From DASQPR01 sp963797675 (GTDB taxonomy: Bacteria > Actinomycetota > Actinomycetes > Mycobacteriales > Micromonosporaceae), in contig CAWCQQ010000006.1 in assembly GCA_963797675.1 (NCBI GenBank), positions 310,001-374,000 on the forward strand: a DNA stretch of 64,000 bases, in the 5' to 3' direction. The translations under genes were made by a program, and so were the position numbers. Below the pieces are notes generated by a model. The model ran no database searches. It was not told the origin of the DNA and was given only the letters and a program-made list of their open reading frames with translations. Position 1 is the first letter of the stretch, and each line of letters opens with the position of its first letter. Positions 16,901-26,043 of the stretch are shown in pieces.

Positions 16901-19900
16901 TCAGCTGGCCCAGACCTGGAACTCGGACAGTTGGCCGGCCGGCCAGCCCGTGTTCGCGGTGATATTCACACGGATGTAGCGCGTGCTGGTAGCGGTGAAC
17001 GTGATCGTCACGGTGTTACCGGTGGACGGGTTGAACGTGTAGCCGACCGATCCGACGATGGTCGTGAACGTGGTGCCGTTCGTGGAGCCCTGCACGGACA
17101 GCGTCTGGGTCCGGGTGGCCCACGACGTCGACGGTGGCAGGTCGAGCACGATCCGGCCGACCGAGGTCGACGCACCGAGATCCACCTGGATCCATTGCGG
17201 GAACGCGTTGTTGGTCGACTCCCAGTAGGTGTTGGCGTCGCCGTCGTTCGTGTTGCCCGGCGCGTACGTCTGCACGTACCCACTGGTCGTCATGGTCTTT
17301 CCGAGGGCGAGGTTGACCGGCGTGTTCGTGGTGCCGGTACCGGTCAGAGCGATGCTCTGCGGGCTGCCGGCGACGTTGCTCGTCACGACGATCGAGCCGG
17401 TACGTGTACCGGTCGCGGTCGGCGTGAACGTGGCAGTCACCGTGCACGTGGCGTTGACGGCGAGCGAGGCACCACAGGTGTGGGTCTGTGCGAAGTCGCC
17501 GGTGGTGGCGAATCCGGACAGCGTCGCGGCGGCCGTACCGGTGTTGGTGATCGTGATGCTGTTCCCGGGACTTGTGGTGTTGATCACCTGATTGCCGAAC
17601 GACACCGACGACGGGCTGTAGGACAACGCCGGCGCCGGGGTTCCGCCGCCGCCGGAGCCGCCGTACACCTGGAATTCCGACACCTGGCCGGCGTTCCAGC
17701 CGGTGTTGGCGGTGAACGACAGGCGTACGTAGCGGGCGTTGGCCGCGGTGAACGAGATCGTCGTGGTATCGCCGGACGCCGGGTCGAGCGTGTGCCCGGC
17801 CGACGCCGACAACGTCGTGAACGTGGAGTTGTCGGTCGAGCCGAGCACGGAGAGCGTTTCGGTGCGTACGCCCCACGTCGACGGCAGGTAGAGCGTGACG
17901 TGGTTGACCGCGTAGGTGGCGCCGAGGTCAACGGTCAGGTTTGCCGGGAACGTCCCGTTCGTGCCCTCCCAGTACGTGCTCGTGTTGCCGTCGTTGGCGT
18001 TCGTGGCGACGTACACGTCCTGGTGACCGTTGTCGACGATCGGCTTGCCCTGGGCGAGGTTCGCGTTCGGGTCGAAGCCGGTGCCGGTGAGGCTCGCGAC
18101 GTTCGGGCTGGCCGGCGTGTTGCTGGTGATGGTCAGGTTGCCGGTACGGGTCCCGCCCGCGGTCGGTGTGAACGTCACGTTCGCGGTACATGTCGCGTTG
18201 ACCGCAAGCGACGTGCCGCAGCTGTTCGTCTGGGCGAAGTCGCCGGAGGTGGCGATGCCCGAGATCGTGGCGGTCGCGGTACCGGTGTTCTTGATGCTGA
18301 CCGCCTGGCTCGCGCTGGTCGTGCCGTCGGTCTGGGTCGCGAACGTCAGGCTGGACGGCGTGACGGTCAGGTTCCCGGCCGGTGGCGGCGGCGTCGGCGT
18401 ACCGGTCGGCGTCGGCGTACCGGTCGGCTGCGGGTACGTGTAGACCGGGGCCGGCCAGGTGCCGTTGCAGAACGGGCTGGCGATGTTGTTCGTCCAGGCG
18501 CCGTTGGTGGTGCCGACCAGCGTGAACGTGGCCGACGGGCCGAGGCAGCTGTAGATCTGGTTCGACTGCCCGATGTACTCCGACGTCACGTGGTTGGCGG
18601 TGAAGGTGCCGGTGGTCTGCAACTGGAACGCGAACGTGCCGGCGCCGTCGATGTCGACATTCGTCAGGTTGATGTTGCCGATCGACGAGCCTTCGACGCT
18701 CTGGATGCCCTCGTAGTTGCTGTCGATCAGGTTGACGTTGGACACGTTGATGGTGCCGGTGCCCAGCGAGCCCTGCGATGCGTCGAACCAGAGCGCGCCG
18801 ACGCCGAACAGCCAGTTCGGGTCGAGGACGCCGGCCCGCAGCGTGGTGTCGTTCGAGATCGTGTTCGTGCCGCCCAGCGCGGTCGAGGAGAACCGCATCG
18901 CGATCGTGATGCCGCCGCCCTGCGTCTGGGTATCCGAGGCGACATCGTGGGTGATCGCGTTGTCGTGGCCGCCGTAGATCGCGAAGTTGTTCGCGAGCAT
19001 CGGCATCTCGACCGTGTCGAACGAGAACGTGTCGTTCGCGTCCGCGTTGGAATCCGACCAGGCCGCGATGCCGTCGTCACCGGTGTTGCGGATGAACGAG
19101 TTCGTGATCGGTGGAGTTCGTGATGCCGTCGTGGAAGTTGATGCCGTCCGCGGTGGTGTCCAGGATCCGGGCGCCGGAGATGGTCAGACCGCTGAACGGC
19201 CCGTCGAACCACATGCCGACCTTGGTGTGCTGGATCCAGACGTTCGTGATCGTCGAGGAGCCGCCGATCGCACCGCCGAAGCCGTTCACCTGGGCGCCGT
19301 CGTCACGGTCGATGACCTGGCCGAAGACGGCGAGGTTGGAGACGTGCACGTTGGTGCTGCCCGGGGTCGCGTTGCCGTAGATGCCGACGCCGTTGCCGGT
19401 CAGGGTGGTGAACCACGGTCCCGCGCCGACGACCGTCACGTTGTTGACGATCAAATGCGCATTCACCTGGTACGTGCCGGCCGGGATCCAGAGTGTCTGG
19501 CCGGCCGATGAAGCGGCGTTGATCGCGTTCTGCATCGCGGTGGTCGAGTCGGCCGCACCGCTCGGGTCGACACCGTAGTTCGATGCGGACAGCGATCCGG
19601 ACGGCTGCGTGCCCGCGGAGACGGCCTCGAAGTCGGCGGTGTCCACGGTGACCGGGTGCGTACCGGTGTCGATCTGGAACTTGACCACGGTGCCGGACTG
19701 CAGCGTGGATCCGAAGACGGTTCGCACGTCGTCGTACATGTGGTGCGGGTTCGAACCCGGAGTGTTGGGGAACGGGTACGAGCCGTAGAACCAGCTGTAC
19801 TTGTTCGTCAGGGTCAGGTCGGTGGCCTTGGTCCCGTTGACGTAGACGGCCAGCGGCGTGGTGTACGCCGACCCGTCGCCCGAGTCCGGGATCGAGTAGT

Positions 19901-20252
19901 GGATGTCCACGGCGTTCGCGGCCGCGGTCAGCGTGAACTGGACGTACTTGCCGGTGCCGGACAGCGTGACCGCGGAGCGGCCGGATGCCTCACCGGCGAG
20001 CGTGTCCCAGTTGCGGTTGATGGCGAGGACGGAGCCGTTGGTGGCGGCGTCCTCGGCCTCGTACTCCTTGAACGGGACCGTGGCGCCCTCGCCGGGGATG
20101 GAGAGGGCTGACTGGTCGGAGCCGTATGCCGGGCCGCCGGACTGCAGTACGAGGCCGATTGCCGAGATCACGAACGCCGCGAGCAGCGTGATGATCACCG
20201 CCATCGCCGTACGCCGGCGGTCGCCGAGCATCACCGATGTGTGAGTGGACAT
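16901..20252 (-). pseudogene. secreted GH87-type alpha-1,3-glucanase (mycodextranase-like), one frame break
   Basis: A secreted modular enzyme of about 1,117 residues interrupted by one frame break. Order: hydrophobic signal/anchor (residues 16-36), a CBM6/35-like beta-sandwich (YEAEDAATNGSVLAINRNW), a pectate-lyase-type beta-helix (YGVDPSGAADSTTAMQ, then VWIQHTKVGMWFDG), a Thr/Pro linker (TPTPTGTPTPPPPAG), then alternating choice-of-anchor-D/ASH-like domains and two discoidin (F5/8 type C) modules, ending SEFQVWAS. The beta-helix aligns by eye with the second copy at 37.4 kb, including three Asp residues in ADGIN and GDDG, 23 and 24 residues apart. An extra base at about 19109 (between TCC ACC and ATC) breaks the frame exactly between these Asp; removing it restores NSTITNSFIRNTGDDG. 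GH87 enzymes cleave alpha-1,3-glucan of fungal walls or nigeran. Sequence error is more likely than decay. Confidence 0.7.
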
Positions 20253-20536
20253 GGAGCGCGAACCCTTCGTCGGGGGGAACGGGGTTCGGCCGGAGCGGAC
20301 GACCGATGCATGGCTGTGTCGACTGCATGGCTCTGTGTCGGATGGCGGCGCAGTGTCGTTGGAGGTGCGCCGAGATCGACAATTCGTAGCGATATTGCAT
20401 CGAGGTTACGACGAGATTGCGCAAGAAGTCCATGCCTTCTGGCAAATGTCGAACAATCACTTCCGTGAATGCGCGGGCGTCACGTTCGGCGAGCGCTCGA
20501 ACGTTCGCGGACAGAATCCGCTCCAGGCGTTTGTGA
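20253..20536. promoter_or_regulatory. intergenic region upstream of GH87 gene 1
   Basis: A 284-base non-coding stretch upstream of the GH87-type gene (minus strand). It holds two direct copies of TGCATGGCTNTGTCG (near 20306 and 20325), an AT-rich segment around 20380-20460 likely to hold the promoter, and a CGAACGTTCG palindrome at 20498-20507. No gene is seen. Confidence 0.35.
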
Positions 20537-20574
20537 GAGTCGCCGCGCCCGCTGAGGGTCGGGCGCGGCGACTC
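20537..20574 (-). terminator. hairpin terminator after the DMT-family permease gene
   Basis: A perfect 15-bp GC-rich stem: GAGTCGCCGCGCCCG at 20537-20551 pairs with 20560-20574, 8-base loop. It lies about 77 bases past the stop of the minus-strand permease gene. Confidence 0.7.
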
Positions 20575-20650
20575 CCCCCGTTATCGCCACCGCACCCACG
20601 CAGTGTTGCCGATGCCGTCACACATCCGTCACACACGGATCGCGACGTAT

Positions 20651-21688
20651 CTATGCCCTCTTCGCCGCCGAATTCGGCAGGCACTTCTTCAACTTGCCGC
20701 CGACCTTCCCGCGTAACGCGGCGGCCTGGGCGCTCATCGACACGCGCTCCGGCAGCGCTTCCGTCGCCGAGAGGCGCTCGGGTGTCGACCGGCGCTCCGG
20801 GGCTCCGGCCGGCATCGAAACACCTGCCGGAACCGGTTCCGGCAGGTCGACCGCGGTGATTTCGCCGCCGGTGGGCTGGGCGTGCCGGCCGAGCACGATC
20901 GCGCCGACCACGGACAGTGCGAAGCCCAGGCCGGCCACCGGCGCCGAGCCGGGGTGCACCGAATCGCCGAGCAGGAGCCACCCGGTGACGGCCGGGCCGA
21001 TGGTCTGGCCGACGGTACTGAGACCGAAGACCGCGGTGACCGAACCGCGCTGCAGTGCGGTCGCGTAGAGCAGCGTGCCGATCAACCCGGAGACCACGAT
21101 CGCGTACGTCGCCGGGCTCATCAGCAGCGCACCCAACGAGCCGTCGAGCTGGGAGATCACCCGGCTGGCCACGGCCGCGTCACCGAATGCGAGGCCGGCC
21201 AGCAGGGACGGCACGGCGGTGCCGTCCAGCCAGTGGTGCGCCGTGAGCGCCGCCACGGCAATCGCCACCGCGGCCGCGAGCACCGCCCACGATCCGGTCT
21301 CCGGAAGATGGCTGGCCGGGCTCGGGCGCTGCGTGATGACCAACAGCGTGACGCCTGCACAGACGGCCGCGATCGCCGACCATTCGACCCAGTGCAGCCG
21401 GGTCCGGAACAGCGCCGCCGACACCGCCGCGACCGCGGCGATACTGGCCGCCGCTAGAGCCTGGACGACGAACAGCGCGGTCGTACGCAGCGCGGCCAGG
21501 GTCAGCAGGAATGACATGATCAAAAGACCGAGTCCCAGCAGGTACTGCAGGGAGTGCAGGACGGACAGCAGCAGGCGCGGGTTGACCGCGGTGAAGTGCC
21601 GCGCTCGCCGTACGCCGAGCGCCTGAAATATCGTGGCGCCGGCAGTGCACACCGCGGCGATTGCCGCGAACAGCAGTCCCCAACCCAC
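20651..21688 (-). CDS. DMT/EamA-type multi-pass membrane protein
   Basis: A 345-residue membrane protein with nine to ten predicted helices arranged as two EamA-like repeats: GWGLLFAAIAAVCTAGATIF at the start and SPATYAIVVSGLIGTLLYAT in the second half. The last 75 residues are a charged, low-complexity cytoplasmic tail (repeats of P-E-R-x-S-M/T: GAPERRSTPERLSATEALPERVS) and are unusual for the family. Start is GTG at 21688. DMT proteins transport small metabolites or lipids across the cytoplasmic membrane; the substrate is unknown. It is divergent from a second, similar-class protein across 144 bases. A hairpin terminator follows its 3' end. Confidence 0.7.
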   Translation of the reverse strand: MGWGLLFAAIAAVCTAGATIFQALGVRRARHFTAVNPRLLLSVLHSLQYLLGLGLLIMSFLLTLAALRTTALFVVQALAAASIAAVAAVSAALFRTRLHWVEWSAIAAVCAGVTLLVITQRPSPASHLPETGSWAVLAAAVAIAVAALTAHHWLDGTAVPSLLAGLAFGDAAVASRVISQLDGSLGALLMSPATYAIVVSGLIGTLLYATALQRGSVTAVFGLSTVGQTIGPAVTGWLLLGDSVHPGSAPVAGLGFALSVVGAIVLGRHAQPTGGEITAVDLPEPVPAGVSMPAGAPERRSTPERLSATEALPERVSMSAQAAALRGKVGGKLKKCLPNSAAKRA

Positions 21689-21832
21689 GTCGTACGTCCG
21701 CCTTTGGTTATGTCTGGCCGGTTACCATTCCCTGCCAGTCTCCGATATACCTCCACGGTATGGGAAGAAACGCACGGATGCCTCACCCGCATGTGGGAAA
21801 TCCCTGCGCAGCCGATCGGTAGGATTCACAGA

Positions 21833-22765
21833 ATGAGCACAGAAGCGTGGTTCAGCTTCCTGTGCGCAGGGCTGGCTGCGTCCGGCAATGCGCTGGCCAA
21901 CGTCATGCAACGAAAGGCCAGCCTGGAACAGCCGCCGAACCGTGCGTTCGGTCCGGCGCTGCTGTGGGATCTGGTTCACCGGACCACCTGGCTGCTCGGG
22001 TTCGGCGGCATGGTGGCGTCGTTCATCCTGCAGGCGGTGGCGCTCGGGCTGGGCGAGCTGTCCGCGGTGGAGACGATCATCACGCTCGAGGTCCCGCTCA
22101 CGCTGTTGATCGCGTCTCAGGTGTTCCACAGCCGGCTGGGCCGGTCCGAGTGGAGCGGCGTCATCGTCATGACGGCCAGCATGATCGTGCTGCTGGTGGT
22201 GCTCGATCCGCGGCCGGGCAACGAGACCGATGTGTCCCATGTGACGTACGCGCTGGCCGGGGGCCTGACCGTGGCGACGATCGCCGCACTGGTCATCGCC
22301 GGTCAGCGCGGTCACCGGGTCTGGCGGACTGCCTGCCTCGGCGCGGCCGCGGGTACCAGTTTCGGCCTGACTGCCACGTTGATCAAGGAGACCGTGGCGC
22401 AGTTGTCGGCGCGCGGGATCGTCGGCGTCGTGACCACCTGGCAGACGTACGGCGCGATCTGCACCGGGCTGCTCGGCGTCGTCCTGATGCAGTGGGCGCT
22501 GCACAGCGGGACGCTGCTGGCGGCGCAGCCCGGCTTCACGCTGATGGATCCGTTGGTCTCCATCTTCTGGGGCGTCCTGGTCTATCACGAGGTCGTCCGG
22601 ACCGGACTGTGGTTGATTCCGGCGGCGCTGAGCGCGGTTGCCATCGGTGCCGGCGTCGTGCTGCTCGCTCGTTCGCCGTTGCTGATGGCGCTCAACGAGC
22701 ACGATGTCGGCACCGAACCCGCCGACACGGACCTCGACGCCGCCGACGAGTCCTACGCACAGTGA
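21833..22765 (+). CDS. DMT-type multi-pass membrane protein
   Basis: A 310-residue membrane protein with nine or ten hydrophobic helices (FSFLCAGLAASGNALANVMQ first, then LLGFGGMVASFILQAVALGLG and VETIITLEVPLTLLIASQVF). The pattern resembles actinobacterial DMT transporters that keep a QRKA motif after helix 1 (here VMQRKASLEQPP). A short acidic tail (EPADTDLDAADES) ends it. The ATG at 21833 is preferred because everything upstream is low-complexity intergenic sequence and the membrane topology starts here; a ribosome site is weak. It pairs head to head with the previous DMT gene, which suggests shared regulation or a heterodimer, but this is inference. Confidence 0.68.
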   Translation: MSTEAWFSFLCAGLAASGNALANVMQRKASLEQPPNRAFGPALLWDLVHRTTWLLGFGGMVASFILQAVALGLGELSAVETIITLEVPLTLLIASQVFHSRLGRSEWSGVIVMTASMIVLLVVLDPRPGNETDVSHVTYALAGGLTVATIAALVIAGQRGHRVWRTACLGAAAGTSFGLTATLIKETVAQLSARGIVGVVTTWQTYGAICTGLLGVVLMQWALHSGTLLAAQPGFTLMDPLVSIFWGVLVYHEVVRTGLWLIPAALSAVAIGAGVVLLARSPLLMALNEHDVGTEPADTDLDAADESYAQ

Positions 22766-22957
22766 GCGTCCCCGCCGAGCCTGTGATCATCCGGGAATCT
22801 TCGTGACCTGACTCACGCTGTCCACTGTGGTCATCAGTACCGTCAGTAACGGGAAGCAAGCGGACTGTAAGAATCTTTCGGACATTCGCGGAGTGCCTGC
22901 AAATTTCACTGCCGGTTCGCTCGCCGTGTCAAGATCTTCTCATCCGGCACCATAGCG

Positions 22958-22980
22958 CCCATCTGAGGTAGACAGATGGG
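22958..22980. other. small hairpin upstream of riboswitch
   Basis: CCCATCTG at 22958-22965 pairs with CAGATGGG at 22973-22980 across a 7-base loop. It lies 35 bases 5' of the riboswitch and could be a promoter-proximal site or a 5' RNA stem. No gene is found between 22766 and 23210. Confidence 0.45.
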
Positions 22981-23014
22981 CCGGCCCAAACCCGGCTGGT
23001 GTCGCACTCGGGTC

Positions 23015-23195
23015 ACGCCGAGTCCTGCCCGCCCGGGGCGCCACCATCATGTGCGATCGACCACCGGGCAACGGGCAGGAGCGGGGAACCCAATACCGAC
23101 GCGGCCGTCACGTGCGCGTCTTGGGGTGAAGCTGAGCTGGACCGCAGCAGGCCGGGCGCCTTTCTCCCGAACCCGACAGCTGACCTCGCAGGCGT
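23015..23195 (+). ncRNA. ydaO-type cyclic-di-AMP riboswitch
   Basis: A ydaO/yuaA-class riboswitch that binds cyclic-di-AMP, directly upstream of an NlpC/P60 wall hydrolase gene, the classic actinobacterial arrangement. Visible marks: an outer stem ACGCC (23015-23019) with GGCGT (23191-23195); a stem CCTGCCCG (23024-23031) with CGGGCAGG (23072-23079); the conserved GAGCGGGGAACCC (23079-23091), TTGGGGTGAAGC (23121-23132) and CCCGAACCCGACAGCTGACC (23166-23185) segments. In this class ligand binding usually turns gene expression off. The GTG start is only 15 bases past the RNA, so a change in ribosome access or transcription is possible. Boundaries are by eye. Confidence 0.87.
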
Positions 23196-23210
23196 CCGAA
23201 GGGATTACCT

Positions 23211-24020
23211 GTGTACCGCACCGAGCGCGAAACCCGCACGTCCACCGGCGGACGCCGATTCGCCGCCGTGGCATCCATTGCCGCAGCGACCGTCGTCGGC
23301 GTCACCGTCGGTTCAGCTCCAGCCGGCGCCGCCGAGATCATGATGTCGCCGGCCGCCAGTGCGACGACGGCGACGTTGGCCGTGAATCGCCACAGCGTCA
23401 CCCCAGGGCAGACCGTCACGTTCACGGCGACCGAGCGCGACAAGTCCGGCACACCCGTCCCGGGTGCCCGCGCGTACTTGTTCGAACTCGTCGGTTCGAC
23501 CTGGAAGAACGTCGCCGAACAGCAGACCTCGGCGGTGGGGAAGGCGATGTTCACGGTCAAGCCGTCGTCGAAACACGCCTTTCAGGTCGACGTCGAGCCG
23601 GTGGTGGCCGGCGGTGTGTCCTACGCCGGCGCCCACACGACCCGGGTCACAGTGACCGCCGAGCCGACCGACATCGGTTCGCGGATCGTCGCCGCAGCAG
23701 CCGCGGAGAAGGGCCGCCCGTACGCGTTCGGGGCCGCCGGTCCACGCTCGTTCGACTGCTCCGGCCTGGTGATGTACGTGTTCGGCAAGTTCGGGATCCA
23801 CCTGCCGCACCACGCGAATTCGCAGAAGAACTACGGCACCCGCGTGTCCGTCAAGGGCGCGCGCCCGGGTGACCTGGTCTTCGTCATGTCCGGCTCGTAC
23901 GCGAGCCACGTCGGCATCTACGCCGGCAACGGGATGTGGTGGGAGGCTCCGAGCAGCGGCGAAACGGTCCGTCTGGTGAAGATCTGGAGCACGAGCGTGG
24001 AGTTCCGGCACGTACGATAA
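23211..24020 (+). CDS. secreted NlpC/P60 cell-wall hydrolase
   Basis: A 269-residue secreted protein. Residues 1-41 form a signal peptide (basic start, hydrophobic VASIAAATVVGVTVGSAPAGA, cleavage after AGA). An Ig-like beta domain (about 50-150) precedes the NlpC/P60 domain (155-269), a cysteine peptidase that cuts peptidoglycan stem peptides. Cys183 in SFDCSGL and His233 in SHVGIYAG are the catalytic pair; the third position has Glu245 (WWEAPSSG), where His/Asn/Gln is usual. The start GTG at 23211 is preceded by AAGGGA, which is the end of the riboswitch leader. The gene is followed by a bidirectional hairpin. Regulation by cyclic-di-AMP is expected from the leader. Confidence 0.9.
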   Translation: MYRTERETRTSTGGRRFAAVASIAAATVVGVTVGSAPAGAAEIMMSPAASATTATLAVNRHSVTPGQTVTFTATERDKSGTPVPGARAYLFELVGSTWKNVAEQQTSAVGKAMFTVKPSSKHAFQVDVEPVVAGGVSYAGAHTTRVTVTAEPTDIGSRIVAAAAAEKGRPYAFGAAGPRSFDCSGLVMYVFGKFGIHLPHHANSQKNYGTRVSVKGARPGDLVFVMSGSYASHVGIYAGNGMWWEAPSSGETVRLVKIWSTSVEFRHVR

Positions 24021-24029
24021 CGGCGCAAC

Positions 24030-24064
24030 GTATGAGCCCGAGCCGCCACGGCCCGGGCTCATAC
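24030..24064. terminator. bidirectional hairpin terminator
   Basis: A perfect 11-bp stem, GTATGAGCCCG (24030-24040) with CGGGCTCATAC (24054-24064), between the convergent NlpC/P60 and acyltransferase genes. Confidence 0.7.
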
Positions 24065-24087
24065 GCCGTTTCCGGGCGGATGACCGA

Positions 24088-25392
24088 TCAGTCGGTACGC
24101 GATCCGGTGGCATCCGAATAAGCCGCACCGGCCTCCGCACTATCGGCATCCTCGATGTCGATGTCGATGTCGGTGTCGGTGTCGATGGCTGATGGCGGCC
24201 TGATCGGGTCGTCAGGCTGTTGCGCGGTCTGTTGCGCGGGCGGCTTCCGGGGCGTTGCCAGCCGCCGCAACCACTGCTCGACCGGTTTCTCGACCACGTA
24301 GTGCGCCACCGCAGCCACGGCTACGGCGGCCGTGATGAAGATGCCGAAGTAGATCAGCTCGTGCAGCCGGCCGTGGTGTTTGGCCGATAGCCACCAGCCC
24401 CACTGCCGGGTCAGCAGGTAGACCGGCTTGTGCACGAGGTAGAGCGCGAACGACCACTCGCCGAGTCGCAACAGCGGTCGCGTGCTGAGCCAGTTGCCCC
24501 CACGGGTGATGTCGGTGGTCGCCCCGGCCAGCAGCAGCAGACCGAAGAACGGCAACACCATCACGGCGACGAACGGGCGGTCGGCGTAGATCCCGGTGTC
24601 GCCGGTGTAGAGCGTGAGGCCGGCCGCTACGCCGACCAGCCCGAGCGCGGCCGCGACCAGACCGATCGCCGGCCGCGGCATGCGCAGGCCCAAGACGACC
24701 GCGCGGGCGAGCAGCATGCCGAGCAGGAACTCGCCGAACCGGTACGGCGGGAAGACGAAGAACATCCAGAAGAACGTGTCGGTCGACATCCCGCCGCGTA
24801 ACGCGATCACCGGTGCGACCACCATGATGCTCAGCGTCGCCGTCGCGGTGATCACGAGACCGCGCCCGCGCAACCGCAGCAGCGGGATGATGACGAGCGG
24901 GAACATCAGGTAGAAGAACATCTCCGCGGACAGCGACCAGGTCACGTCGTTGCCGCCGAAATAGATCGTCGGATTCGGCGACCACGCCTGCAACAACAGC
25001 AGTTGGAATGCTTTCCCGGCCGGCCCGGAGATGTGCTCCTGGGCCGCGATCACGGTCATCGCGAAAACGGCGACCACGAACTGCAACGGCCAGACACGGG
25101 AGAACCGCATCCAGAGGAAACGCGGCGCAGACTGGGTGGCACACGACCAGGTCAGGACAAAGCCGGAGAGCAGAAAGAAGAAGCTCACACCGGTATATCC
25201 GTAGTATTCGGCTCGCTGGATCGTCTGGGAGCCGGTGTACTGCTCGCCGACATGGCACAGCACGACCGGAAGTGCGGCGAAAAAGCGAAGCCCGGTCAGG
25301 CTGCCTAGGCGTGGTAGGCGCCCGGCGGCGTTCACCGGAGGGCTCGGTGGCGGTGACGTTGACCGGTGAATTCCCGGCGATCTCCGACCCAA
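24088..25392 (-). CDS. acyltransferase 3 family membrane protein (OafA/NodX-like)
   Basis: A 434-residue integral membrane acyltransferase with ten or so helices. The first helix region GLRFFAALPVVLCHVGEQY carries the conserved R and His of the family (the catalytic-type His in VVLCHVG), and SLSAEMFFYLMFPLVI is a second family segment. Such enzymes O-acetylate or succinylate cell-surface polysaccharide or lipids at the membrane. A TTG start at 25392 follows a well-spaced GGAAAG site; a GTG at 25335 is a less supported alternative. The C-terminal tail is acidic and built from a 6-base repeat (GATGTC, 24154-24185), giving DTDTDIDIDIED. It could acylate the pse-type glycan, but it stands alone here. 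Confidence 0.8.
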   Translation of the reverse strand: MGRRSPGIHRSTSPPPSPPVNAAGRLPRLGSLTGLRFFAALPVVLCHVGEQYTGSQTIQRAEYYGYTGVSFFFLLSGFVLTWSCATQSAPRFLWMRFSRVWPLQFVVAVFAMTVIAAQEHISGPAGKAFQLLLLQAWSPNPTIYFGGNDVTWSLSAEMFFYLMFPLVIIPLLRLRGRGLVITATATLSIMVVAPVIALRGGMSTDTFFWMFFVFPPYRFGEFLLGMLLARAVVLGLRMPRPAIGLVAAALGLVGVAAGLTLYTGDTGIYADRPFVAVMVLPFFGLLLLAGATTDITRGGNWLSTRPLLRLGEWSFALYLVHKPVYLLTRQWGWWLSAKHHGRLHELIYFGIFITAAVAVAAVAHYVVEKPVEQWLRRLATPRKPPAQQTAQQPDDPIRPPSAIDTDTDIDIDIEDADSAEAGAAYSDATGSRTD

Positions 25393-25554
25393 TGCCGCTT
25401 TCCGCCCGGTCAGTGACTTTTCGTCTGATAGGGCGGTGATGGTGATCCTCCAACGTCGGGTCGGCCGCGGAGACGATACCCGGTCATCCGCGATCCCGCC
25501 ATGACGGAACTCATAGTCCAGCGACCAAAGGCGACCTGCTCAGCGTTGGTATGG

Positions 25555-25926
25555 TCAGCCGAGAATCGATGACGATAACTGCAAGATGTCGTGGAGGAAC
25601 ACCGCGACCGCTACCGTCACGACCGCGACCACGAGCATCCCGACGGCGAGGAACACGGCCGCCGTCCGGCGATCGCCGCGCTGCACGGCACGGGTGCTCT
25701 CCGGTGACTCGCTCGCACCGTCGAAAACCCGGTCGAAGGACGTCAATGTGTAGCGGTAGGTGGTCGGCGGTCGGCGCCACCGCTCCCGGGCTTCGCCGAT
25801 CGCCCGTACCGCCGCCGGCGGCACCGCGACGGCGGCCGTGATCGCTGCCCGCGTCGACCGGCGGATCGGCCGAGGCGACGGTGGTTTGGTGATGCGAATG
25901 GCTGGATGCCGAACCGAGATAGTCAC
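25555..25926 (-). CDS. small membrane protein, hypothetical
   Basis: A 123-residue frame from a GTG with normal codon use. It has a basic, Pro-rich N-terminus, then residues 85-113 form one membrane helix (TAAVFLAVGMLVVAVVTVAVAVFL) near the C-terminus. No family is recognised. It lies in the gap between the acyltransferase and kinase-like genes, all on the minus strand, but with 117 bases to the kinase stop, so co-transcription is unsure. Overlapping readings in the other frames look less protein-like. Confidence 0.5.
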   Translation of the reverse strand: MTISVRHPAIRITKPPSPRPIRRSTRAAITAAVAVPPAAVRAIGEARERWRRPPTTYRYTLTSFDRVFDGASESPESTRAVQRGDRRTAAVFLAVGMLVVAVVTVAVAVFLHDILQLSSSILG

Positions 25927-26043
25927 GCTGAACGCCCTTTGCCGCCGAGGAGCTGTCTCGCCCAGACTCCGTCACGGCTGGTGATACCCGGTCGGCGCTC
26001 GGCTAAACAGTGCCGTTCGTCACCGCGGCGTCCACCCGCGTGG

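Noticed and set aside
16817..19123. A 768-codon plus-strand frame opposite GH87 gene 1
   Set aside because: Arg/Gly/Val-rich antisense of a modular repetitive protein; the minus strand gives recognisable domains.
22976..23210. Possible coding frame across the leader of the NlpC/P60 gene
   Set aside because: The same bases carry the conserved parts of a ydaO riboswitch; the peptide has no family pattern.
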